Assembly (NCBI RefSeq): GCF_012911005.2
Contig: NZ_WTVS01000017.1
Location: 1-64,000 of the forward strand
Direction: 5' to 3'
Source of the DNA: Aromatoleum toluolicum
Lineage (GTDB): Bacteria; Pseudomonadota; Gammaproteobacteria; Burkholderiales; Rhodocyclaceae
Length of the DNA: 64,000 nucleotides
Shown here: positions 48,827-58,125 of the stretch, piece after piece
Position numbering within the stretch: position 1 is the first letter of the stretch
Layout of the letters: every line of letters begins with the position of its first letter
The notes under the pieces: model-generated
The model's database searches: none
Seen by the model: only the letters and a program-made list of their open reading frames with translations
Told to the model about the DNA's origin: nothing
Position numbers and translations under genes: made by a program

Positions 48827-49030
48827 GAATTTCTCTCTCCGTAATTGTCAGAAAATTATTAAATGCTTATATATAAACTCTATCGATTCCCTTCCCAAGG
48901 TGCAACAGTTCAGTCCTCAAGGTTGCCCGGTTTGGGCTCGGGGTTTACCGCGATGGATGGCGAAATTGCGTGATGGCGGCATTAACGCTGACGTTGCGGA
49001 TCGCGGCCGGCGACCACGCGGCCCCGCCCG

Positions 49031-49066
49031 AAAAAATACGGGCCGCACTGGGCGGCCCGTCTTCGA
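49031..49066 (-). terminator. Rho-independent terminator of thiC
   Basis: A perfect 9-bp stem ACGGGCCGC/GCGGCCCGT with a 5-base loop. On the minus strand it is followed by six Ts. It lies 28 bases after the thiC stop. Confidence 0.9.
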
Positions 49067-49087
49067 TGCCTGCTTCGCGCGGCAGCG

Positions 49088-51160
<2,073 letters not shown>

Positions 51161-51318
51161 AAGTTGCGACACGTTACGCCAAAGCTTGGTGCGTGTAAAT
51201 CACCAAAAATCGGGACGTGACGTTCTATTACTGCGATATTCGTCGGAAAGCGGCGCCGGGCCGTGATTGCGGTCGCAAGGGGGCCGTCGCAACTTCCCGC
51301 GGAGGCGGGCGGGGCACA
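51161..51318 (-). promoter_or_regulatory. Probable thiC promoter region
   Basis: 157 bases between the thiD stop and the riboswitch, locally AT-rich at 51170-51240. No convincing -35/-10 pair can be assigned by eye. Because the riboswitch lies downstream of thiD, only thiC appears to be under its control. Confidence 0.4.
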
Positions 51319-52158
51319 TCAGGCCCCCGGCCACCAGCGGTGAAAGTGATGCACGGGGCCGTGCCCCTTGCCGACCGACAGTGCGCCGGAAGCCGCGATC
51401 GCGCGCAGCAGGTAGTCGCGCGCGTCGCGTACCGCCGCTTCGACCGGACGGAAGCCTCCGGCGTGCTGTGGGAGCAACGCGGCGATCGCCGACGACAGGG
51501 TGCAGCCGGTGCCGTGCGTGTTCTTCGTCTCGATGCGCGGCGACGGCAGCTCGATCATGCGGTCGCCGTCGAACAGCAGGTCCACGACCTCGCTGCCGGG
51601 GAGGTGACCGCCCTTCAACAGCACCCAGCGCTCGGACGACAGCGGCAGCATCTCGCGCAGCCGTTCGGCAGCGCGGTACATCTCCTTCACTGTCTCGGGC
51701 GGGCGCTGTTCGAGGAGCACGCCGGCCTCCGGCAGGTTGGGCGTGATCATGAAGCTGCGCGGCAGCAGCGCCTCGATCAGCATCGCGACGGCGTTGCGTG
51801 CGAGCAGGTGGTCGCCGCTCTTCGCGACCATCACCGGGTCGCACACGACGAAGGGCGCGTCGAAATGCGCGAGCCGGTCGGCGACCGTCGCGACGATCTC
51901 CGCACTGCCGAGCATGCCGAGCTTCACCGCGTGGATCGCGACGTCGGCGAACAGCGTGTCGATCTGCAGGCGCAGGAAATCGGTCGGCGGGGTATGCACG
52001 CCGGTCACCGCCTGCGTGTTCTGCGCCGTCAGCGCGGCGACGACGCCGCAGCCGTAGGCGCCGAGCGCGGAGAAGGTCTTGATGTCGGCGAACACGCCGG
52101 CCCCGCCGCTGGGGTCGACGCCGGCGATGCTGACGACGTTGGGAATCTGGCGCTGCAC
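51319..52158 (-). CDS. thiD: Hydroxymethylpyrimidine/phosphomethylpyrimidine kinase
   Basis: 279-aa canonical ThiD that phosphorylates HMP and HMP-P. Intact motifs are AGVDPSGGAGVFADIKTF, KLGMLGS, CDPVMVAKSG, TPNLPEAGVLL and the catalytic KNTHGTGCTLSSAIAA. The gene is upstream of thiC on the same strand, separated by the thiC riboswitch. It contrasts with the degenerate paralogue at 34194-35159. Confidence 0.96.
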   Translation of the reverse strand: MQRQIPNVVSIAGVDPSGGAGVFADIKTFSALGAYGCGVVAALTAQNTQAVTGVHTPPTDFLRLQIDTLFADVAIHAVKLGMLGSAEIVATVADRLAHFDAPFVVCDPVMVAKSGDHLLARNAVAMLIEALLPRSFMITPNLPEAGVLLEQRPPETVKEMYRAAERLREMLPLSSERWVLLKGGHLPGSEVVDLLFDGDRMIELPSPRIETKNTHGTGCTLSSAIAALLPQHAGGFRPVEAAVRDARDYLLRAIAASGALSVGKGHGPVHHFHRWWPGA

Positions 52159-52296
52159 GGTCTTACCTCGAAACGGGAGAGCAGGCGGGCGACGCTACCG
52201 AAACGTCCCCGCCGTGGCAAGCCGTCGGGGCAATCGCGAACTCCCGTAGAGCCATCCACGTCCCTCCGCCGAACGGTTGCTCCAAGCCCTGCGGGC

Positions 52297-52345
52297 TGAG
52301 ACAGCTGTTTCGCGCGTCTCACCGGCGTATCGAGACGTGTGTCTC
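52297..52345 (+). promoter_or_regulatory. Candidate AcoR activator sites upstream of the PQQ-dehydrogenase operon
   Basis: A cluster of GTCTC/GAGAC half sites: TGAGAC (52297-52302), GTCTCA (52316-52321), GAGAC (52332-52336) and GTCTC (52341-52345). The last two form the perfect palindrome GAGAC-GTGT-GTCTC. They lie 50-100 bases upstream of a sigma-54 promoter, the usual enhancer distance. The same words occur in front of acoA. Assignment to AcoR is inference. Confidence 0.6.
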
Positions 52346-52396
52346 GCTCTGTCGGTGGCGTGTTGTGCAAATCGTTGAAATAAAAAGAAAGTGTGT

Positions 52397-52412
52397 TTGG
52401 CACGCGATTCGC
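52397..52412 (+). promoter_or_regulatory. Sigma-54 promoter of the channel/PQQ-dehydrogenase operon
   Basis: TTGGCACGCGATTCGC fits the -24/-12 consensus: TGGCAC, then GG-N10-GC spacing with GG at 52399-52400 and GC at 52411-52412. The -12 box (TCGC) departs from TTGC at one base. The start codon of the first gene lies 75 bases downstream. Confidence 0.7.
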
Positions 52413-52487
52413 GAGGGGTGTGCCGGGCGGGCAGCGATCGGTGCCGTCCGCTCGCAGTGCAAGCAACACACAACGAGGAGACATTCA

Positions 52488-53378
52488 ATGCACAAGAAAC
52501 AGTCCGGCCGCCGTCGCGCCGTCGTCCCGCCGCGGCCCTGGCGGGTGGCTCTCGTCGCCGCCGCCCTCGGTGCGGTGGCGCCGGTCCAGGCGCAAGTCAC
52601 GCTCGACGTGATCGGGCCGCACGAGTACGACCTGCCGGTCGACTTCAAGCCCTTCAACGTCTTCGTGCAGTACGCCACCTTCCAGGACGGCGATCGCCAG
52701 TGGGACGGCGATGGCGACCGGCGGCGCGCGGCCAGGACGCGCACGATCGTCGGCCTGTCGAAGTACGTGCGCTTCTGGACGCCGGAATCGAACCCGAAGA
52801 TCGGGCTCGCGTACGAGATCATCGTCCCGGAAGTCGGCGTGCGGAACTCGGACACGCGCAGCTCGGCGAGCGGCATCGGCGACCCGATCACCGGCTTCGC
52901 GGCCTGGTACAAGCCGAGCGCGAACTCCACCCTGGGCTTCCAGACCTTCATGCAGGTGCCGGTCGGCGACCAGGACATCGGCGGCGGCGACGTGTGGAAG
53001 AACCTGTCGAGCGTCTTCTGGGACGTGCAGTTCGGCAAGCTGACCTACACGGCGGACGCGGGTTTCGTGTTCTTCGGCGAATCGACCGCGGCGGACGCGA
53101 CGCCGGGGACGCTGTTCCACACCAATCACCGGCTGGGCTACCAGATCGACGACGCGATCGAGCCCTTCATCGCACTCGATTACGAACGCCAGCAAGGCTG
53201 GAAGAACCGCGCCGCGGGCGTGAAGCTGCCCGAGAGCCACGAAACGACCGCCGGCATCGGCGTGATGTTCAAGTACTACGGCAACCAGTCGATCACCGTG
53301 CGCTACTCGCGCGGCATCGACGGCGAAAGCCATGGGGCGACGGACAGCCTCAACCTGAAGTACGCCTACGCCTGGTAG
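52488..53378 (+). CDS. Predicted outer-membrane channel (phenol-degradation MetA type)
   Basis: 296-aa exported protein of the MetA-pathway/transporter class. A long basic signal region (RRRAVVPPRPWRVALVAAALG) ends at APVQAQ. The mature part is rich in beta strands with aromatic girdles (NVFVQYATFQDGD, ITGFAAWYKPSANSTLGFQTFMQVPVGDQ quoted in part) and ends in an aromatic residue (LKYAYAW). GAGGAG precedes ATG at 52488. It is first gene ahead of the PQQ dehydrogenase, so it may admit the alcohol substrate; the substrate itself is unknown. Confidence 0.8.
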   Translation: MHKKQSGRRRAVVPPRPWRVALVAAALGAVAPVQAQVTLDVIGPHEYDLPVDFKPFNVFVQYATFQDGDRQWDGDGDRRRAARTRTIVGLSKYVRFWTPESNPKIGLAYEIIVPEVGVRNSDTRSSASGIGDPITGFAAWYKPSANSTLGFQTFMQVPVGDQDIGGGDVWKNLSSVFWDVQFGKLTYTADAGFVFFGESTAADATPGTLFHTNHRLGYQIDDAIEPFIALDYERQQGWKNRAAGVKLPESHETTAGIGVMFKYYGNQSITVRYSRGIDGESHGATDSLNLKYAYAW

Positions 53379-53407
53379 GCGCGCACCCGATTCCGGAGGA
53401 GAACGGC

Positions 53408-55069
53408 ATGAAGACCAAGAAAGTGATCGTCACGCTCACGTGCGCGGGGGCATTGTCGGGTGCGGCGTGGGCCGCGAGCGGGCCGGGTTTCGACGACCCG
53501 GACAACTGGCCGCAGTACCACCGCAGCTTCAACGCGTGGCGCTTCAGCCCGCTACAAGCCATCAACCGCGACAACGTCGGGCGGCTGAAGGTCGCGTGGA
53601 TCCACCAGCCCGGCAATATCACGCATGGCATCCAGGCGACACCGATCGTGATCGACGGGGTGCTGTACTACGTATCGGCGAACAACAACGTGTGGGCGGT
53701 GGATGCCGCCAGCGGCCGCACGCTGTGGCGCTACGAGGCGAAGCTCGACCCGCTGGCGAAGCAGACTTTCTATGCCGCGGCGAGCCGCGGCGTGACGGTC
53801 GGGCGCGGCAAGGTGTATCTCGGCACGCTCGACGGGCGCTTCGTCGCGCTCGACCAGAAGACCGGCAAGGAGCTGTGGGCGACGCAGCTCACCGACCTGA
53901 AGACGCAATATGGCGCGCTCTTCTCGGCGCCGCCGCAGCTCGCGGGCGACGTGCTCTTCGGCGGCACGACCGGGGGCGATCAGCCGATCAGCGGCAAGAT
54001 CTACGCGGTCAATGCCGACACCGGCAAGCCCGCGTGGACCTTCGAGATCCTGCGCGACGACCCCGAGAGCTGGCCGGGCGACAGCCGCAAGCGCGGCGGC
54101 GGCAGCGCGTGGATGCCCGGAACCTACGATCCACGCAGCGACACGATCTACATCGGCACCTCGAACGCCGCGCCGGACTACTTCAACGCCGACCGCAAGG
54201 GCGACAACAAGTACACGGCGAGCCTGCTCGCGCTCGACCCGAAGAGCGGCAAGCTGAAGTGGGCGCGGCAGGAGATCCCGCACGACTCGTGGGATTTCGA
54301 CTCGGCCTACGAGGCGCTGATGGTGAAGGGGGCGGACGGCGAGGACGTGATCGTGCATCTGAACAAGAGCGGCTTCGTGTTCGTGATGGACAAGGACGAC
54401 GGCAAGCTCGAGAACGTGTGGCAGTTCGCGCAGCACGTGAACTGGGTCAAGGGCATCGACCCGAAGACCGGCCGGCTGATCGATCCGATCTATCCGGAGG
54501 AGGGCAAGAAGAAGCTGTTCTGCCCGAACCTCCTGGGTGCGCGCAGCTGGAACCACGGCGCCTACAACCCCGGCACCGGCCTGTGGTACTCGCATGCGAT
54601 GGAGGTATGCAACGAGGTCGTCGCCGGGCGTGACGATCCGGCCAACCTCACGGCGATCTCGTCGCTGTCGCTCGGCATCGACGAGATCAAACTCGTGCCG
54701 CCGCCCGCGGACAAGCCGCATGGCCGGCTCGATGCGCGCGATCCGCTGACCGGCAAGGTCAAGTGGAGCATCCGCTACGACATGCCGCCGCTCTCCAGCG
54801 TGCTGACGACGGCCGGTGGGCTGGTGTTTACCGGTGACATGGAAGGGCGCATCTACGCCTACGACGCCGACGACGGCAAGGAGCTGTGGCGCTTCAGCGC
54901 CGGTTCGGGGCTGCGCGGTGGACCGGTGAGCTACGCGGCGGGCGGGCGCCAGTACATCGTCGTGCCGACGGGACTCGGTTCGCACGCGCCGGGCTTCCTC
55001 GCCGGGGCCTATCCGCAGATCAAGGACCTGCCGGGCGGCGCGGCGCTGATCGCGTTCACCGTGGATTGA
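53408..55069 (+). CDS. PQQ-dependent alcohol dehydrogenase, lanthanide-type active site
   Basis: 553-aa periplasmic eight-bladed propeller quinoprotein with a signal peptide ending AAWAA. Tryptophan-docking motifs (GRTLWRYEAK, GKELWATQL, GKELWRFSAG) are present. The catalytic Asp296 is followed by Asp298 (WDFD); Asp at +2 is the signature of lanthanide-dependent enzymes (XoxF/PedH), while Ca2+ enzymes have Ala or Ser. The vicinal Cys-Cys of typical methanol/ethanol dehydrogenases is replaced by Phe121-Tyr122 (TFYAAASRGV). It lacks a fused haem domain, so an external cytochrome is needed. GGAGGAG precedes the ATG. Its co-regulation with aco genes suggests a short-chain alcohol or diol substrate. 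Confidence 0.93.
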   Translation: MKTKKVIVTLTCAGALSGAAWAASGPGFDDPDNWPQYHRSFNAWRFSPLQAINRDNVGRLKVAWIHQPGNITHGIQATPIVIDGVLYYVSANNNVWAVDAASGRTLWRYEAKLDPLAKQTFYAAASRGVTVGRGKVYLGTLDGRFVALDQKTGKELWATQLTDLKTQYGALFSAPPQLAGDVLFGGTTGGDQPISGKIYAVNADTGKPAWTFEILRDDPESWPGDSRKRGGGSAWMPGTYDPRSDTIYIGTSNAAPDYFNADRKGDNKYTASLLALDPKSGKLKWARQEIPHDSWDFDSAYEALMVKGADGEDVIVHLNKSGFVFVMDKDDGKLENVWQFAQHVNWVKGIDPKTGRLIDPIYPEEGKKKLFCPNLLGARSWNHGAYNPGTGLWYSHAMEVCNEVVAGRDDPANLTAISSLSLGIDEIKLVPPPADKPHGRLDARDPLTGKVKWSIRYDMPPLSSVLTTAGGLVFTGDMEGRIYAYDADDGKELWRFSAGSGLRGGPVSYAAGGRQYIVVPTGLGSHAPGFLAGAYPQIKDLPGGAALIAFTVD

Positions 55070-55118
55070 GCGCGACTCCTCCTTCCTCCTTGAGCGGGTT
55101 TGCCTCCCGCTCTTGTTG

Positions 55119-55149
55119 CGGGGCGGCGGCGATCGCCGCCCCGTTTTTT
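55119..55149 (+). terminator. Strong rho-independent terminator after the PQQ dehydrogenase
   Basis: A 10-bp perfect stem CGGGGCGGCG/CGCCGCCCCG with a 5-base loop, followed directly by six Ts. It separates the dehydrogenase from the downstream cytochrome, which may therefore be made from readthrough or its own promoter. Confidence 0.92.
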
Positions 55150-55180
55150 CCGACTTTGCATTGCCATGGATGAATCGATC

Positions 55181-55603
55181 ATGTCTGCGTCGACTTTCCT
55201 CACGGTCGTGCCGCCAGTGCGCCGGCTATTGTTGTTGAGCCTCCTTGCCGGCTTGTCCTTCACCTGCGTGGCGGTCGGACCCGCGGCAACGGATGCGGCG
55301 CGCGAGGCCGCCCCCTCGGGAGGTTCGCTCGCCGCACCTTTCGACCTCGCCGATCCCGCGCGCATCGAGGTGGGGCGCAAGCGCTTCAATAAGACCTGCG
55401 CGGGCTACTGCCACGGTTTCGAGGGGGTCGGCGGGCGCGCGCCGGATTTCAAGGGCCGCAAGGACCTGCCTGTGCAGGTGATGTTCGAGACGATCACGCA
55501 AGGGCGCGTCGGCGCGGACGTGATGCCACCGTGGGGCACGGCCTTCAGCGCAGAGCAGATCTGGGAGCTGGTGGCCTACCTGCAGTACCTCGGGACGCAG
55601 TAG
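55181..55603 (+). CDS. Cytochrome c with a CX3CH haem motif
   Basis: 140-aa exported protein with a signal/anchor segment (VRRLLLLSLLAGLSFTCVAVG) and a small cytochrome c domain: GRKRFNKTCAGYCHGFEGVGGRAPDFKG, then VMPPWGTAFSAEQIWELVAYLQYLG (parts). The haem site is Cys73-Ala-Gly-Tyr-Cys77-His78, three residues between the cysteines instead of two; Met of VMPPWG is the probable sixth ligand. It is a likely electron acceptor for the PQQ dehydrogenase. Start uncertain: ATG at 55166 is also in frame, and neither has a strong ribosome site. Confidence 0.82.
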   Translation: MSASTFLTVVPPVRRLLLLSLLAGLSFTCVAVGPAATDAAREAAPSGGSLAAPFDLADPARIEVGRKRFNKTCAGYCHGFEGVGGRAPDFKGRKDLPVQVMFETITQGRVGADVMPPWGTAFSAEQIWELVAYLQYLGTQ

Positions 55604-55629
55604 GGCGGGACGAATTCCCGCGATGGCCT

Positions 55630-55660
55630 GTCGGGGCGCGGCTGGGCGCCGCGCCCCGAC
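55630..55660. terminator. Hairpin between the convergent cytochrome and acoR genes
   Basis: A perfect 13-bp stem GTCGGGGCGCGGC/GCCGCGCCCCGAC with a 5-base loop. No T-run is present, so it may act as a bidirectional barrier or mRNA end rather than as a classical intrinsic terminator. Confidence 0.65.
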
Positions 55661-55695
55661 CTCATGCGTCGCCTCATGCGTCGCCTCATGCGTCG
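55660..55695. repeat. Three tandem 12-bp repeats over the acoR stop codon
   Basis: Three exact copies of CCTCATGCGTCG in a row. On the minus strand each copy reads CGACGCATGAGG, so every unit contains Asp-Ala-stop in the acoR frame. The true acoR stop is in the first unit read and two further in-frame stops follow. Confidence 0.9.
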
Positions 55696-57728
55696 AACTC
55701 GCGGCGGTTGGGACTGACGATCTGCAGTCGCGCCATCTTGCGGTAGAAGGTCGCGCGCGACATGCCGAGTTCGCGTGCGGTGACCGTGACCTGCCAGTGA
55801 TGGCGGCGCAGCGCGGCGAGCATCTGGGCGCGCAGTTCCGCTTCGGTATTGGACAGTGCGCGGCGGGGCGCGTCCGCGTGGAACGGCAGGCGCAGCGGCG
55901 GGGCGTCTTCGAAGGCGTCGACGCGCGCCGTCGCCGCGTGGCCGCCGGGCCGCGCGCGGAAGAGGTCCGGTGGCAGGTGTTCGAGCTCGATCGCGTCGCC
56001 GTCGGCGATCGCGCACGCGTAGCGCATCGCGTGGCGCAGCTGGCGGATGTTGCCGGGCCAGTCGTGGCGGGCGAGGGCGTCGAGCGTTGCGGCGGCGAGG
56101 TGGAGATCCGGGCGATCCATCGTTGTCGCTTCCTCGCGCGTCACTTTGTCGATCACGCCGCGGATGTCCTCGCGTTCGCGCAGCGGCGGCAGCAGGAAGA
56201 CGGCACCGTTGAGGCGGTAATACAGGTCCTCGCGGAAGCGACCCTGCTGCACGAGTTCCGGCAGGTCCTGGTGGGTCGCGCAGACGACGTGCAGGCGCAC
56301 CGGGGTCGGCGTTTCCGCGCCCAGTGGCAGCACTTCGCCTTCGGCGAGTACGCGCAGCAGGCGGCTCTGCAGTTGCAGCGGCATGTCGCCGATCTCGTCG
56401 AGGAAGAGCGTGCCGCCGTCCGACTGCAGGATCTTGCCGCGCACGCCCTTGCTGCGTGCGCCGGTGAAGGCGCCGTCGCGATAGCCGAAGAGCTCGCTCT
56501 CGATCAGCGTCTCGGGGATCGCCGCGCAGTTGAGCGCAACGAAGGGCTTGGCGCGGCGATCGCTGTAGTCGTGGATCGCGCGCGCAAACGCTTCCTTGCC
56601 GGTGCCGGTCTCGCCGAGCAGCATCACCGGGATGTCGCGGTTGGCGACCTTCAGCGCGCGTTCGACGTTGCCGCGCAGGCGGGCGTCGTCGAGCGCGAGG
56701 TGCGAGAAACCGGGGATGTTCGCGCAGGCGCCGTCCTCGGCCGCGTCACACGCGGCTTGCGGCAGTGCGAGCCCGCTGCGCGAGCGCGGTGCCGGGGCGC
56801 GCAGGATCGCGAACAGGCGCTCGCCATTCGCCGTGAGGCGCAGCGGGAAGGCCTGTCCGGGCTGCGCGTGCGCGGTGGCGAGGATCTCGTTCGTCGTGCA
56901 CTCGAAGAGCTCGTGGATGAAGGCCGGCGCGGGGCCATCGCCGCCATCGAGCAGTTCCAGCCGCGCACGACGGTTGCCGCCGACGAGGCGGCCGCTGTCG
57001 TCGAAGGCGACGAGGTAGTCGGTCTGCACGCTGAGGTATTCGGCAAGGCGCCCGAGCTGCAGAACCCAGTAGGGACGCAGGTTGTACCACGCGAAGGCGT
57101 TCTCGATCTGCTGCGCGCGGTCGAGCACGAGGCGATAGACGAGGAGCTGGCTTTCGCGCTGCGCGGGCGCGTGCAAGGCGGTGGCGTCGAGCACTGCGAC
57201 CGGATGGTCGTCCGGGCCGAAGATCGGCACCGAGCTGCAACTGAACGCGATGTTGTGCGAGCGGAAATGCTCGTCGCGATGGACCAGCATCGGCTGGCCG
57301 TCGATCAGCGCGGTGCCGACGCCGCAGGTGCCTTCGAGCGCCTCGGACCAGCAGGTGCCGACGCGGAAGCCTTCCGCCTTGAATTCCTTGTCCAGTTCGG
57401 GGACGGTGCGAAAGTCGACGGTCACGCCCTCCGCGTCGGTGAGCAGCACGCAGTAATTCACCGCCCGCAGCTGTGTGTGCAGGCGATCCATGCCTTCGCG
57501 CGCGATGCGCATGAAGGCGTCGATGCGGTCGCGGTGTTCGCGCAGCTCCTGCGCGGTGACAACGCGCGGGGTGGTCGCGAGCGCCGGATCGACCTGGTGG
57601 GTGCTGAGCGACCGCCGCCACGAGCGCGCAAGGCGCTCGAAACTACTGTCGCGCCCGAGCGGCAGGCCGCGCTCGACGACGTCGATCACGCGTCCGACGT
57701 GCTGGACGATCTCCTGAGGTCTCCTCAT
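55686..57728 (-). CDS. acoR: Sigma-54-dependent activator AcoR
   Basis: 680-aa enhancer-binding protein. The N-terminal GAF-type sensor region (residues 1-320) includes GTCGVGTALIDGQPMLVHRDEHF (part). The AAA+ domain has Walker A GETGTGKEAFARAIH, the sigma-54 contact loop GAFTGA, and Walker B GGTLFLDEIGDMP. The Fis-type HTH lies at the end (VTVTARELGMSRATFYRKMARL). It is transcribed divergently from acoABC, and GTCTC/GAGAC sites lie in the shared upstream region. Its ligand is presumably acetoin or a breakdown product, by analogy with known AcoR. Confidence 0.94.
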   Translation of the reverse strand: MRRPQEIVQHVGRVIDVVERGLPLGRDSSFERLARSWRRSLSTHQVDPALATTPRVVTAQELREHRDRIDAFMRIAREGMDRLHTQLRAVNYCVLLTDAEGVTVDFRTVPELDKEFKAEGFRVGTCWSEALEGTCGVGTALIDGQPMLVHRDEHFRSHNIAFSCSSVPIFGPDDHPVAVLDATALHAPAQRESQLLVYRLVLDRAQQIENAFAWYNLRPYWVLQLGRLAEYLSVQTDYLVAFDDSGRLVGGNRRARLELLDGGDGPAPAFIHELFECTTNEILATAHAQPGQAFPLRLTANGERLFAILRAPAPRSRSGLALPQAACDAAEDGACANIPGFSHLALDDARLRGNVERALKVANRDIPVMLLGETGTGKEAFARAIHDYSDRRAKPFVALNCAAIPETLIESELFGYRDGAFTGARSKGVRGKILQSDGGTLFLDEIGDMPLQLQSRLLRVLAEGEVLPLGAETPTPVRLHVVCATHQDLPELVQQGRFREDLYYRLNGAVFLLPPLREREDIRGVIDKVTREEATTMDRPDLHLAAATLDALARHDWPGNIRQLRHAMRYACAIADGDAIELEHLPPDLFRARPGGHAATARVDAFEDAPPLRLPFHADAPRRALSNTEAELRAQMLAALRRHHWQVTVTARELGMSRATFYRKMARLQIVSPNRREFDA

Positions 57729-57836
57729 TGCCTTCCTCTCGTCTCCGGCGTCCCGCGCCGGATGTATTGGACAGAAGTGCTTTTTCCTTTGGTTTCAGCG
57801 TATTCCCGGCCCGTAGGGAAATCAATGCGGACAGGT

Positions 57837-57887
57837 GTCTCACTTCATTGAGACGGCTGTCACGGCAATTGCGGGCCGGGTGTCTCA
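57837..57887 (+). promoter_or_regulatory. Candidate AcoR activator sites upstream of acoA
   Basis: GTCTCA (57837-57842), six bases, then TGAGAC (57849-57854) is a perfect inverted repeat; another GTCTCA half site lies at 57882-57887. They are about 145-195 bases upstream of the sigma-54 promoter at 58032. The same hexamers precede the PQQ-dehydrogenase operon. Confidence 0.65.
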
Positions 57888-58031
57888 GCGGATGTCCCGG
57901 GCGACCCGAACGAGCGGCCGGCGCCAAAGCGATGGCAGGGATCGGGCACGGCTCCGTGTCCGCGTTTTCATCAGTCTTTTCAGCTGCTTGCGCGAATCGT
58001 CGGACGGGTGAGGCGGCGTTTCGGCCCGGGG

Positions 58032-58048
58032 TTGGCACGCGCCGTGCA
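58032..58048 (+). promoter_or_regulatory. Sigma-54 promoter of the aco operon
   Basis: TTGGCACGCGCCGTGCA matches the -24/-12 consensus with GG at 58034-58035 and GC at 58046-58047 (N10 between). It lies about 78 bases before the acoA start codon, and a sigma-54 activator gene is divergent. Confidence 0.82.
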
Positions 58049-58125
58049 GAAGGGAGCCCAGGTCCGCGGCATTCGCTGCAGCCGCTGCGGGACTCGAAAC
58101 CCTTCAAATCAAGCGAGGAGCAATG

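Noticed and set aside
52391-53407. Upstream open extension of the PQQ dehydrogenase frame through the channel gene
   Set aside because: The extension is out of frame with the real channel gene, and a signal peptide with a ribosome site starts at 53408.
55623-57851. 742-codon open frame on the plus strand
   Set aside because: It is the complementary shadow of acoR, whose AAA+ and GAFTGA motifs are unmistakable.
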